A stretch of DNA of 64,000 bases from Alphaproteobacteria bacterium (lineage in GTDB: Bacteria > Pseudomonadota > Alphaproteobacteria > Geminicoccales > Geminicoccaceae): positions 186,001 through 250,000 of the forward strand of contig JALSIM010000041.1 in NCBI GenBank assembly GCA_026990035.1, read 5' to 3'. The notes beneath the pieces are model-generated. The model saw nothing but the letters and a program-made list of their open reading frames with translations. It did not search any database and had not been told where the DNA came from. Positions within the stretch are counted from its first letter, which is position 1; every line of letters starts with the position of its first letter. The position numbers and the translations under genes were made by a program. Of the stretch, positions 49,301 through 56,578 are shown in pieces.

Positions 49301-49930
49301 TCAGCCGCGGGGCGGCGCGATGTCCTTCTCGAGGAGCAGCCGGTAGAGCGTCTCCTGATCCGGAAGGCCCGTCCCGGGCAGGCCTTCCCGTTCCTGGAAG
49401 GCTTCGAGGGCCGCCTTGGTCTTCGGTCCGTATCTGCCGTCGGCCTTGCCCTCGAGCAGGCCGGCGTCGAGCAGGGCCTTCTGAACGCGTTTCAGGATCT
49501 CGTGATAGAGCGCCAGTTTCTTGCCGTCGCCGGCGTCGATCTCGACGACTTCCGATCGCTCCGTCAGGCGCCCCTTGGCGAGGACCTCCTCCATGTTCTC
49601 CACCGCCTGGAACAGCCGCTGGTCCGGGTTGTTCTGGCAATGGGCGTACAAGAGCGCCATCAGCAGCCGCGTGCTCTGCCAAGGCGCGATGTCGAAGGTG
49701 TCGGGACGGTAGCGGTTGGTGGCCGAAAGATGCCCCTCGATCCAGCCGGCGAAGACGTCGAGGAGCGGCGATTTGGCTTCCGCCGCTTCCACGTAATTGG
49801 CGCAGCGATCGGCGCCGATGCCCTTGATCGCGTACTGGCCGGTCTTGCTGGCGGCGGAAAGCGGCGCGGCGGAGGCCAGGACGGCGATCGTCGCGAGGGC
49901 GGAACCGGAAAGGCGGAGGAAGAGGCGCAT
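49301..49930 (-). CDS. Secreted peptidoglycan-binding domain protein
   Basis: 209-residue exported protein: signal peptide (MRLFLRLSGSALATIAVLASAAPLSA), a central unrecognised domain with two cysteines (RCANYV and YAHCQNN, perhaps disulfide-linked, reminiscent of HdeA-like or Rap1a-like small periplasmic domains), then a PG_binding_1 domain (VQKALLDAGLLEGKADGRYGPKTKAALEAFQEREGL). Start ATG 49930; an upstream frame extension lacks signal character. Function unknown. Confidence 0.8.
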   Translation of the reverse strand: MRLFLRLSGSALATIAVLASAAPLSAASKTGQYAIKGIGADRCANYVEAAEAKSPLLDVFAGWIEGHLSATNRYRPDTFDIAPWQSTRLLMALLYAHCQNNPDQRLFQAVENMEEVLAKGRLTERSEVVEIDAGDGKKLALYHEILKRVQKALLDAGLLEGKADGRYGPKTKAALEAFQEREGLPGTGLPDQETLYRLLLEKDIAPPRG

Positions 49931-50050
49931 GGAGCTTTTCCCGCAATGCTCGACATGTTCGCGGCCCGACGGCATCCCCGGCTCGCGGGCGGGCGAACAT
50001 CCGAGCGATATCGGCCGATCCCGCCGGATCGGCAACCCGTCGCGGCCACC

Positions 50051-50329
50051 TCACGGATCCGTGATCAGGGTGAAAGAGAGATCCTCCCGCTCCCGAGAGA
50101 CCGCCTCGAAGAGGGCGAGAAGGGCGGTCGCGAAGGCGCCGAGTTCGGCGCGCAGTTCGGGATCGAGCCGCCAGACGATCCGCACCGGCCCTTCCACCTC
50201 GGCGGTCAGCACGTCCCAGAGGGCGTCCAGATTGCGGCCGAAATGAGGCGGCAGATCCAGCTCCCCGGCGAGCCGGTCGTAGATCGCCTCGGGGGTCCGG
50301 TGGCGACCGTCCAGGAGACAGACCTTCAT
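50051..50329 (-). CDS. Barstar-family ribonuclease inhibitor
   Basis: 92-residue barstar-like protein. The key helix reads HFGRNLDALWDVLTAEV, matching barstar's NLDALWD, with the two inhibitory aspartates falling at residues 35 and 39, the same numbers as in Bacillus amyloliquefaciens barstar. No signal peptide, so cytoplasmic. The ATG at 50329 overlaps the stop of the barnase-like gene as ATGA. It should neutralise that RNase before export. Confidence 0.93.
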   Translation of the reverse strand: MKVCLLDGRHRTPEAIYDRLAGELDLPPHFGRNLDALWDVLTAEVEGPVRIVWRLDPELRAELGAFATALLALFEAVSREREDLSFTLITDP

Positions 50330-50778
50330 TCTTCCGGACACGGCACGCGGCGGAAGCTCCGGTAGTGATCGAGGGTGACGAAGACCAGCCCGTCGTCGGA
50401 GAACACCAGCCGCCTGGCCCCCCGCCGACCGCAGGCGAAATCGAGATCGGCCTCGTACCAGACACGCCCCGGCCGTTCGGGCAGGCGCCCCTCGCGGTTG
50501 CCGAAGCGGTCGCCGCCGATGACCCGGCCCGGCGCCACCCGGCAGAGATCCCGGCCCGGCCGCCAGCCGCGGGCCCGGGCCTCGCGCTTGGTGAGATAGC
50601 GTTCCGGCAACCGGCCGGTTCGGCAGACCCGCTCGACCGCGGTGGCGAAGCCGGCGACATCCCGCAGGCCGAGGTCGCGGGCGAGATCCTCGAGCTCGCC
50701 GGCGGCGGCCAGCCCGGCGAGCGCCAGCAGCGCCGCCAGGCCGAACAGCAGCCGGCGGGCGGGAGCGGCGAGATTCAT
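50326..50778 (-). CDS. Barnase-family secreted guanyl-specific ribonuclease
   Basis: 150 residues with an N-terminal signal or anchor (ARRLLFGLAALLALAGLAAAG) followed by a barnase fold: YLTKREARARGW, DLCRVAPGRVIGGDRFGNREGRLP, RVWYEADLDF and VTLDHYRSF. By alignment with barnase, Lys64, Glu109, Arg123 and His138 match catalytic Lys27, Glu73, Arg87 and His102, so the enzyme looks active. Cysteines 52, 79, 116 and 147, absent from the Bacillus enzyme, may form disulfides in the periplasm. Coupled by ATGA on both sides: to the RNA methyltransferase before and barstar after. Confidence 0.93.
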   Translation of the reverse strand: MNLAAPARRLLFGLAALLALAGLAAAGELEDLARDLGLRDVAGFATAVERVCRTGRLPERYLTKREARARGWRPGRDLCRVAPGRVIGGDRFGNREGRLPERPGRVWYEADLDFACGRRGARRLVFSDDGLVFVTLDHYRSFRRVPCPEE

Positions 50779-51533
50779 CTCCTTTCCTCCCCGTGACCGA
50801 GACGGACCAGATACAGCACCGCGGCCACCGCGGTGGCGAGATTGAGGCTGGAGACCCCGGGGCGCATGGGCAGGCGGAACCTCCCCGCGGCCCGCACCCG
50901 CAGCGCCGGCGACAGGCCGTGCCTTTCCGAGCCGAAGGCGAGCACGGCGTCACCGGGGATCCGCCCCGGCTCCAGCGGATCCCCTTCGGGATCGAAGGCG
51001 AGGAGCGGACGATCGACGGTCGGGAGCTCGCCCATTCGGACCACCGGCAGCGCGAACTGGAGGCCGGCGGCCGCCCGCACGGCGGTGGGATGCCAGGGAT
51101 CGAGCGGGCCGAGGGCGACCACCGCCGCGGCCCCGGCCGCCGCCGCCACCCGCACCGCGGCCCCGAGATTGCGGGCATGGGCCGGTCGGTCGAGCAGCAC
51201 CAGCGGCCCGCCGCTCCCCCTCGGCGGATCGGAGATCGCGACCTCGGGCCGTCCGGCGATGGCGAGAACGCCGGTCTCCGGCGGCTGCGGCGCGAGCTCG
51301 GCGAAGAGGGAGGCCGGTACCGGTTCGAGAAGGGGCGGAAGATGGGCGGCGAGATCCGGCGCCAGCGCCTCGGTCAGCGCCGTCGCCCGTTGCCGGTCGA
51401 CCGTCACCGCCTCGAGGATTTCGGCCCCGAAGCGCAGGGCGTGCTTGAGAGGGTGGAAGCCTTCGAGCACCACCAGGGCGGGATCGCGTCGCGCCGCCCG
51501 GAAGCGGCCGATACGCCGGCGCTCCGTCTTCAT
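50775..51533 (-). CDS. RNA 2'-O-methyltransferase, SpoU/TrmH family
   Basis: SPOUT methyltransferase of 252 residues. Motif 1 is divergent, VLLDRPAHARNLGAAVRVAAAAG, motif 2 LAFGSERHGLSP and motif 3 VSSLNLATAVAAVLY, and the deep trefoil knot region is complete. The N-terminal half (PALVVLEGFHPLKHALRF) resembles the L30e-like substrate-binding domain. Target could be tRNA or rRNA. The stop overlaps the barnase-like gene start, an unexpected operon partner. Confidence 0.87.
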   Translation of the reverse strand: MKTERRRIGRFRAARRDPALVVLEGFHPLKHALRFGAEILEAVTVDRQRATALTEALAPDLAAHLPPLLEPVPASLFAELAPQPPETGVLAIAGRPEVAISDPPRGSGGPLVLLDRPAHARNLGAAVRVAAAAGAAAVVALGPLDPWHPTAVRAAAGLQFALPVVRMGELPTVDRPLLAFDPEGDPLEPGRIPGDAVLAFGSERHGLSPALRVRAAGRFRLPMRPGVSSLNLATAVAAVLYLVRLGHGEERR

Positions 51534-51629
51534 CGCCGCCGTCCCCGGGGCCCGCCGGCCGGGCTGGATTCGTCGGAGGATCCGGGTAGAGTGGCGCCGC
51601 CCAGAACAACGCGACCGGGAGGCCCCGTC

Positions 51630-52646
51630 ATGCGCAACCCCTTCCGAGCCACCGTCGTGGCGCTGTTCCTCGCCGCCTGGCCGCTGCTGCCGGTCCAGGC
51701 CCAGAAGATCACCATCGCCGCCCTGACCTTCGTCTCCTCCTCACCGCTCTTCATCGCCCAGGACAAGGGCTATTACGCCGAAGAGGGGCTGGAAGTCGAA
51801 TTCTCCTTCTTCCGCGCGGCGCAGCCGGTGGCGGTGGCGATCGCCTCGGGCGACGCCGATTTCGGGGTCACCGCCTTCACCGCCGGCTTCTACAATCTCG
51901 CCGGCCAGGGGGCCCTCAAGGTGATCGGCGCCCAGAGCCGCGAGGAGCCGGGCTTCGATTTCTCGGGCTATCTGGTGTCCAACCAGGCCTACGCGGCCGG
52001 CTTCACGAGCCCCGAGAAGTTCCCGGGCCGCAGCCTCGGCATGACCCAGTACGGCTCCAGCTTCCATCTCATGATCGGGATGCTCGCCGACGAGCTCGGC
52101 TTTCCCCTCTCCGAGGTGAAGCTCGTGCCGCTGCAGAGCGTTCCCAACATGATCGCCGCCGTCAAGAGCGGGCAGGTGGACAGCATCATCCTCCCCGCGC
52201 ACATCGTCAAAGCGCTGGAAGCCAAGGGCAACGGCCGGATCGTCGGCTGGGTGCACCAGTACACCCCCTACCAGCTCGGCGGGCTGTTCACCTCGACCCG
52301 CAACGTCACCGAGCGGCGCGAGGTGGTGGAGAAGTTCGTCCGCGCCTACCAGCGGGCGGCGACCGAATATCACGAGGCCTTCAACCGGCTCGACGCCGAC
52401 GGCCGGCGGGTGTTCGGCGAAAAGGCCGAGGCCCTGTTGCCGATCATCCAGAAGTACACCAAGGCCAAGCCGCAATCGATCTACAACGGCGCGCCCTACA
52501 TCGATCCCCTGGGCCGCCTCGACGTCGGCAGCGTCTACGCCCAGATCGCCTGGTTCAAGGAGAACGGGCTGGTGGACGAAAAGGTGGACCCCGCCGAGAT
52601 CCTCGATCTCTCCTTCATCGAAGGGCATTTCAACATCCCCGAGTGA
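51630..52646 (+). CDS. NMT1/THI5-like ABC transporter substrate-binding protein
   Basis: 338-residue periplasmic binding protein. A cleavable signal (MRNPFRATVVALFLAAWPLLPVQAQ) is followed by FVSSSPLFIAQDKGYYAEEGLEVEF, IASGDADFGVTAFTAGFYNLA and LVPLQSVPNMIAAVKSGQVDSIIL, the NMT1/SsuA layout. Such proteins bind sulfonates, nitrate, thiamine precursors or aromatic acids. Ligand unknown. First gene of a complete ABC importer. Confidence 0.9.
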   Translation: MRNPFRATVVALFLAAWPLLPVQAQKITIAALTFVSSSPLFIAQDKGYYAEEGLEVEFSFFRAAQPVAVAIASGDADFGVTAFTAGFYNLAGQGALKVIGAQSREEPGFDFSGYLVSNQAYAAGFTSPEKFPGRSLGMTQYGSSFHLMIGMLADELGFPLSEVKLVPLQSVPNMIAAVKSGQVDSIILPAHIVKALEAKGNGRIVGWVHQYTPYQLGGLFTSTRNVTERREVVEKFVRAYQRAATEYHEAFNRLDADGRRVFGEKAEALLPIIQKYTKAKPQSIYNGAPYIDPLGRLDVGSVYAQIAWFKENGLVDEKVDPAEILDLSFIEGHFNIPE

Positions 52647-52664
52647 AGGCGGGAGCGGGGGCAG

Positions 52665-53453
52665 GTGCAGCTCCTCTTCGAGGAGGTGGGGCATGCCTTC
52701 GACGGCCTGCGGGTTCTCGAAGGCATCTCGCTTTCCGTCGCCGCCGGCGAGACCCTGGCCATTCTCGGCCCCTCGGGCTGCGGCAAATCCACCCTCCTGG
52801 CGATCGCCGGCGGCCTGCTGCGGCCCGCCCGCGGCCGGGTCCGCCTCGCCGGCACCCCGCCCGCGGGCTGTCTCAACCCCCTCACCTACGTGTTCCAGGA
52901 TTTCGCGCTCCTGCCCTGGCGCACGGTGGCCGGCAACGTCGCCCTCGCCCTCGAAGCGACCCTCGACCGCCGGGCGCGCCGGGAGCGGGTGGCGGAGGTC
53001 CTGCGCCGGACCGGGCTTTCCGATTTCGCCGCAGCCTATCCGCGCCAGCTTTCGGGGGGAATGAAGCAGCGGGTGGGGATCGCCCGGGCTCTCGCCGTCC
53101 GTCCGGCGGTGCTGCTGATGGACGAGCCGCTTTCGGCCCTCGACGCCCAGACCCGGGAACTGCTGCTGGAGGAGTTCCTGACCCTCTGGCGCGAGGCCCG
53201 GACGACCACCCTCTATGTCACCCACAATCTCGACGAGGCGCTCAGGATCGCCGATCGGATCTGCGTCCTCTCCCGCCGGCCGGGGCGGATCCGCGGCCTT
53301 CTGGAGGTGCCGCTGCCGGTGGCCGAACGCACCGCGCCCGAAAACGCGGCCCGGATCGGCGAGCTCCGGGCCGAACTCTGGCGGATGATCGCCGAGGAAG
53401 TGCGGGCCGCCGATCGCGAGCTGGCGAGCGCCAGGGAGCCCGTCGATGGCTGA
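52665..53453 (+). CDS. ABC transporter ATPase (SsuB/TauB type)
   Basis: 262-residue ATPase. Walker A is GPSGCGKSTLL, the Q-loop FQDFALLPW, the signature LSGGMKQRVGIARAL, Walker B VLLMDEPLSALD and the switch YVTHNLDEAL, all consensus. The start is GTG 52665 (encoding MQLLFEEVG), 18 bases after the binding-protein stop. It overlaps the permease gene by eight bases. Confidence 0.9.
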   Translation: MQLLFEEVGHAFDGLRVLEGISLSVAAGETLAILGPSGCGKSTLLAIAGGLLRPARGRVRLAGTPPAGCLNPLTYVFQDFALLPWRTVAGNVALALEATLDRRARRERVAEVLRRTGLSDFAAAYPRQLSGGMKQRVGIARALAVRPAVLLMDEPLSALDAQTRELLLEEFLTLWREARTTTLYVTHNLDEALRIADRICVLSRRPGRIRGLLEVPLPVAERTAPENAARIGELRAELWRMIAEEVRAADRELASAREPVDG

Positions 53454-54258
53454 GCCCGCCCATCGCGCGGACGAGCCCGTACGGGAGGTGCCGTTCCGGG
53501 GCGGCGGCTTCGCGCCGCGGCGCCTTCGCCATCTCGCGCCCCCCTTCTTCCTCCTCCTCCTGCTGCTCTGGGAGGGGGCGAGCCGGGCCGGTCTCGTCTC
53601 CCCCCTCGCCCTGCCGCCGCCGTCTTCGATCCTCACCGCCCTGTCGGATCTCGCCGCGAGCGGCGATCTCCGGCGTCATCTCGAGGCCAGCCTCTACCGT
53701 CTGGTCGCGGGCTGGATCCTGGGCACCTCCGCCGGGCTGCTGCTGGGTCTCCTGATCGGCATCTCCAGCCTCGGCCGGACCCTCGGCATCCCGCTGGTGG
53801 CGGCCCTCTTCCCGATCCCCAAGATCGCCATGCTGCCGCTGTTCATCCTCTGGTTCGGCATCGGCGAGCCTTCCAAGCTGGCGACCATCGCCCTCGGCGC
53901 CTTCTTTCCCACCGTCATCAACGCCTATGCCGGCATCGACAACGTGCCGCGGAGCCTCGTGCGGATGGGCCAGAGCTTCGGCCTGTCGCACCGCGCCATC
54001 GTCTTCGAGATCCTGCTGCCCGGGGCGCTGCCGGGGATCCTCGCCGGCGCCCGGATCTCCTCCTCGATCGCGCTGGTGCTGCTGGTGGCGGCGGAGATGA
54101 TCGGCGCCCAGTACGGCATCGGGGCGCTGGTTCTCCAGGCCGGCAACCTGATGCGCACCGATCAGCTCATGGCCGGGGTGGTGGTGCTGTCGCTGCTGGG
54201 CCTTACCATCAGCGCCCTGATCGGCCTCGCCGAACGCCGCCTCCTGGCCTGGCGCTGA
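53446..54258 (+). CDS. ABC transporter permease (SsuC/TauC type)
   Basis: 270-residue permease with six predicted helices. The opening LAPPFFLLLLLLWEGASRAGLVSPLALPPPSSI and the EAA region NVPRSLVRMGQSFGLSHRAIVFEILLPGALPGILAG are those of nitrate/sulfonate-type permeases. Completes the importer begun at 51630. Confidence 0.9.
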   Translation: MAEPAHRADEPVREVPFRGGGFAPRRLRHLAPPFFLLLLLLWEGASRAGLVSPLALPPPSSILTALSDLAASGDLRRHLEASLYRLVAGWILGTSAGLLLGLLIGISSLGRTLGIPLVAALFPIPKIAMLPLFILWFGIGEPSKLATIALGAFFPTVINAYAGIDNVPRSLVRMGQSFGLSHRAIVFEILLPGALPGILAGARISSSIALVLLVAAEMIGAQYGIGALVLQAGNLMRTDQLMAGVVVLSLLGLTISALIGLAERRLLAWR

Positions 54259-54273
54259 GGCGACCGACGTCCA

Positions 54274-54747
54274 CTACCCGCCCGGGCGCGGAAAGGCGAT
54301 GCCCGCTCGGGCGCCGGCCTCCAGGAGCCGCGGAATGTCGGGTGGCGCCGGGCTGGCCGGAAGATCGCGGGTACCCGGCGGCAGCGGCTCTCCGGCCTCG
54401 CTGAAGAACTGCTCGTGGACCAGCCCCGGCGCGTTCACGATCAGCAGCCGCCCCGGCGCGTCGCCGGTGTTGGTGAAGGCGTGCAGCGCCCCGTCCGGGA
54501 TCTTGACGAAATCGCCGGGGCCCACCCGCCGGGTGTCCTCGCCGATGGTGAAGTCGAAGCTTCCCTCCAGCACGTAGAAGGCCTCGTCCTCGCCGGCATG
54601 CCGGTTGGGCGGGGCGCCGGCACCCGGCGCCACCGTCGCCTCACACAGACAATAGCCGCCGGTCTCCGCGTTCCTGGCGAGGAAGCGGACCACCGTTCCG
54701 ACCAGATAGAAGCTGTCGGTCGCCCGGGTGCCCATGGGGGTCTCCAT
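54274..54747 (-). CDS. Cupin-domain protein
   Basis: 157-residue single cupin. Motif 1 is PPNRHAGEDEAFYVLEGSFDF (metal His and Glu) and motif 2 GDFVKIPDGALHAFTNTG (second His region). This resembles quercetinase/aryl-type small cupins, but function is not deducible. Converges with the ABC permease; stands just outside the Cmr locus. Confidence 0.82.
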   Translation of the reverse strand: METPMGTRATDSFYLVGTVVRFLARNAETGGYCLCEATVAPGAGAPPNRHAGEDEAFYVLEGSFDFTIGEDTRRVGPGDFVKIPDGALHAFTNTGDAPGRLLIVNAPGLVHEQFFSEAGEPLPPGTRDLPASPAPPDIPRLLEAGARAGIAFPRPGG

Positions 54748-55088
54748 TCATGTTTCTGTTCGTACCGCACCGCCGCGGCGGGATCGCCGCACCGTCGGTC
54801 GACGGTATCATCGGAAAATCCGCCCAGCAACGACTTTGTGAGACGCATCCCTCCGGCGGCGGCTTCCGGGCCGGGCGCGGGCCGCCGTTCGCCCGCCCCG
54901 CCGCCTCTTCCGCGCAACCGACCAGCACATCGCACCCGAGGCCGATAGGCGGCTGATCGCTTGCCCCCTCTCGGAAGCTACGATAGACTGTTACCTATTC
55001 CGATGTGCCAACCGCGCGCAGACCGCGGAAGCGAACGATATCTGCCGGGTCGCTCGGCCCGCGACATACTGGGGAGGTAGCAACGCGC
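54748..55088. other. Intergenic region before the Cmr operon
   Basis: No credible gene. Mildly lower GC near 54961-55010. No repeat-spacer structure and no inverted repeats at the edges were seen. It holds the candidate cmr promoter. Confidence 0.5.
54961..54989 (+). promoter_or_regulatory. Candidate promoter of the Cmr operon
   Basis: TTGCCC (54961-54966) and TAGACT (54984-54989) with 17-base spacing, about 100 bases upstream of cmr1. The -10 match is modest and no other promoter elements were seen. Confidence 0.25.
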
Positions 55089-56578
55089 ATGGTCGGGCGT
55101 TCCGCATCTACCGCCACCTATTCCGTGGTCACCCCCCTCTTTCTCGGCGATGCGCTCCGGGACGCGAGCCGGCTGTCGCTGGCGAGCTTCAAGGGCCAGC
55201 TCCGCTTCTGGTGGCGGGCGCTGGCCTGGCCCCGGATCGGCGATCTCGCAAAGCTCCACGAGCGCGAGGCCTGGCTGTTCGGCAAGGCGGGGGAAGCCGG
55301 GGAGAAGGCGTTCGGCCAGTCACACCTCGTTCTGCGCCTGCGGTCGTTCCGATACGATCGATTGATGGCTGCGGCACCAGCGCCGGTCCTCCGGCAGAAG
55401 CGTTTTTCCACCGAACATATACTGAACCGGGACGGCACGGGCGCGACGGGAGACCAGCCGAACGGGCTCCAGGGTTCGCCTCTCGAAGATGTCATCGGAG
55501 AGGGCTGTCGATATCTCGGATACGGTCTTCTGTAGGCCTTCCGTACCTACCAGAGAGATCCCAAAACCGGAAACAATATAAAGGAGAACGGTCGAAAGCT
55601 GGTGGCGCGCTACGAGGGGGAGCTCGATCGCTCCTGTTTCCTGGGCGCGAGGTTCGAGGTCGACATGACGTTGCGCCCTGTTCTTCGGCTCGGGAAGCCC
55701 GGAGGCGGTTTCGAGGAATCGGCCGAAGCGTTCCGCGCACGCAAAGAAACGATCGAAGCCGAATGGCGGCGTGTTCTCGACGCCGCGAAACTGCTCGGGC
55801 TTCTGGGCGGCCTGGGCTCGCGGGTGCGGCGCGGCTGGGGTTCGCTGACGCTGGAGAAGCTGCACGGCCCCGAGGTCGACTGGACGAAGCCCGAGAGTGT
55901 GGAGGGGTACCGCAAGGCGATCCGAGACATCATCGGGCGACCGGGAAACGCGACCCCGCCGTTCTCGGCATTTTCTGACGGCAGCCGGATCGAGATCGTT
56001 GCGACTTTGCTTCCGGACGCAATGACGGCGATGGACGAGATCGGTCTCCAGATGAGACGCTATCGCTCATGGAGAGACCCGAACGGCGAAAAAATTTTCC
56101 GGATGACCACGACTGGTTCAAATTTCTGAACAACAGTAGTCACGACAACCATGTACCCGAACGTCTCGCTTTCGGACTGCCGCACAGCTACGGCCGTGCC
56201 GGCAACACGACGATCGGTGTGACGCCCACGCTGACGGACCGGCGCGCCAGCCCCTTGTTTATTCATGTTCATCGCCTGGAAAACGAATACGTCGGCGTTC
56301 TCGCTTTCTTGCCCGCCCAGTTTTACCTAAATGTCGCACGCGCCGAACTCTCCGCGCAAATCGAGAGAGAAAATGATGTTGCCGGTTCGCAACTGCTGGT
56401 CACTCATCCCCGGCGGTACAAGCGGATGTACGGAAGAGGAAAGACAGGCAGAGCAGTCAACGTTTCACACGACTGGGAGCAAATCATCCACGACTTCATG
56501 GGACCGAGAAACGGAAATTATGTAGGAAGTCCGAAGAGAACCAAAAACTATTTCCCGAACAAGGTGATCGTTCTGTGA
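55089..56578 (+). pseudogene. cmr1: Type III-B CRISPR RAMP protein Cmr1, disrupted by amber codon and frameshift
   Basis: Cmr1 caps the Cmr complex near the 3-prime end of crRNA. Starting at ATG 55089 (GGGGAGG upstream), the N-terminus TPLFLGDALRDASRLSLASFKGQLRFWWRAL is typical. After GCRYLGYGLL a TAG (55533-55535) stops the frame; the same frame resumes as AFRTYQRDP, ARYEGELDRSCFL and RRGWGSLTL. At an A6T4 run (56089-56098) homology jumps by -1 from YRSWRDPNGEK to NFPDDHDWFKF, continuing through ERLAFGLPHSYG, DRRASPLFIHVHRL and AFLPAQFYLN to a TGA at 56576-56578 overlapping cmr2 (GTGA). Either inactive, recoded by readthrough plus slippage, or a sequence artefact. Confidence 0.85.

Noticed and set aside
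54274-54747. Cupin gene as a CRISPR accessory
   Set aside because: Divergently placed 340 bases away with a generic small cupin fold; nothing links it to type III systems.
54748-55088. CRISPR array or leader beside the Cmr genes
   Set aside because: No repeated 25-40 base unit with spacers is visible here or at 62647-62693.
55533-55535. Pyrrolysine or general amber recoding of the TAG in cmr1
   Set aside because: TAG terminates other genes in the window, such as maeB and cfa, and no pyl genes are seen.
55602-56129. Middle part of cmr1 as an independent gene with a GTG start
   Set aside because: It begins mid-homology (ARYEGELDRSCFL), has no ribosome site, and is in the same frame as the N-terminal part, separated only by the TAG.
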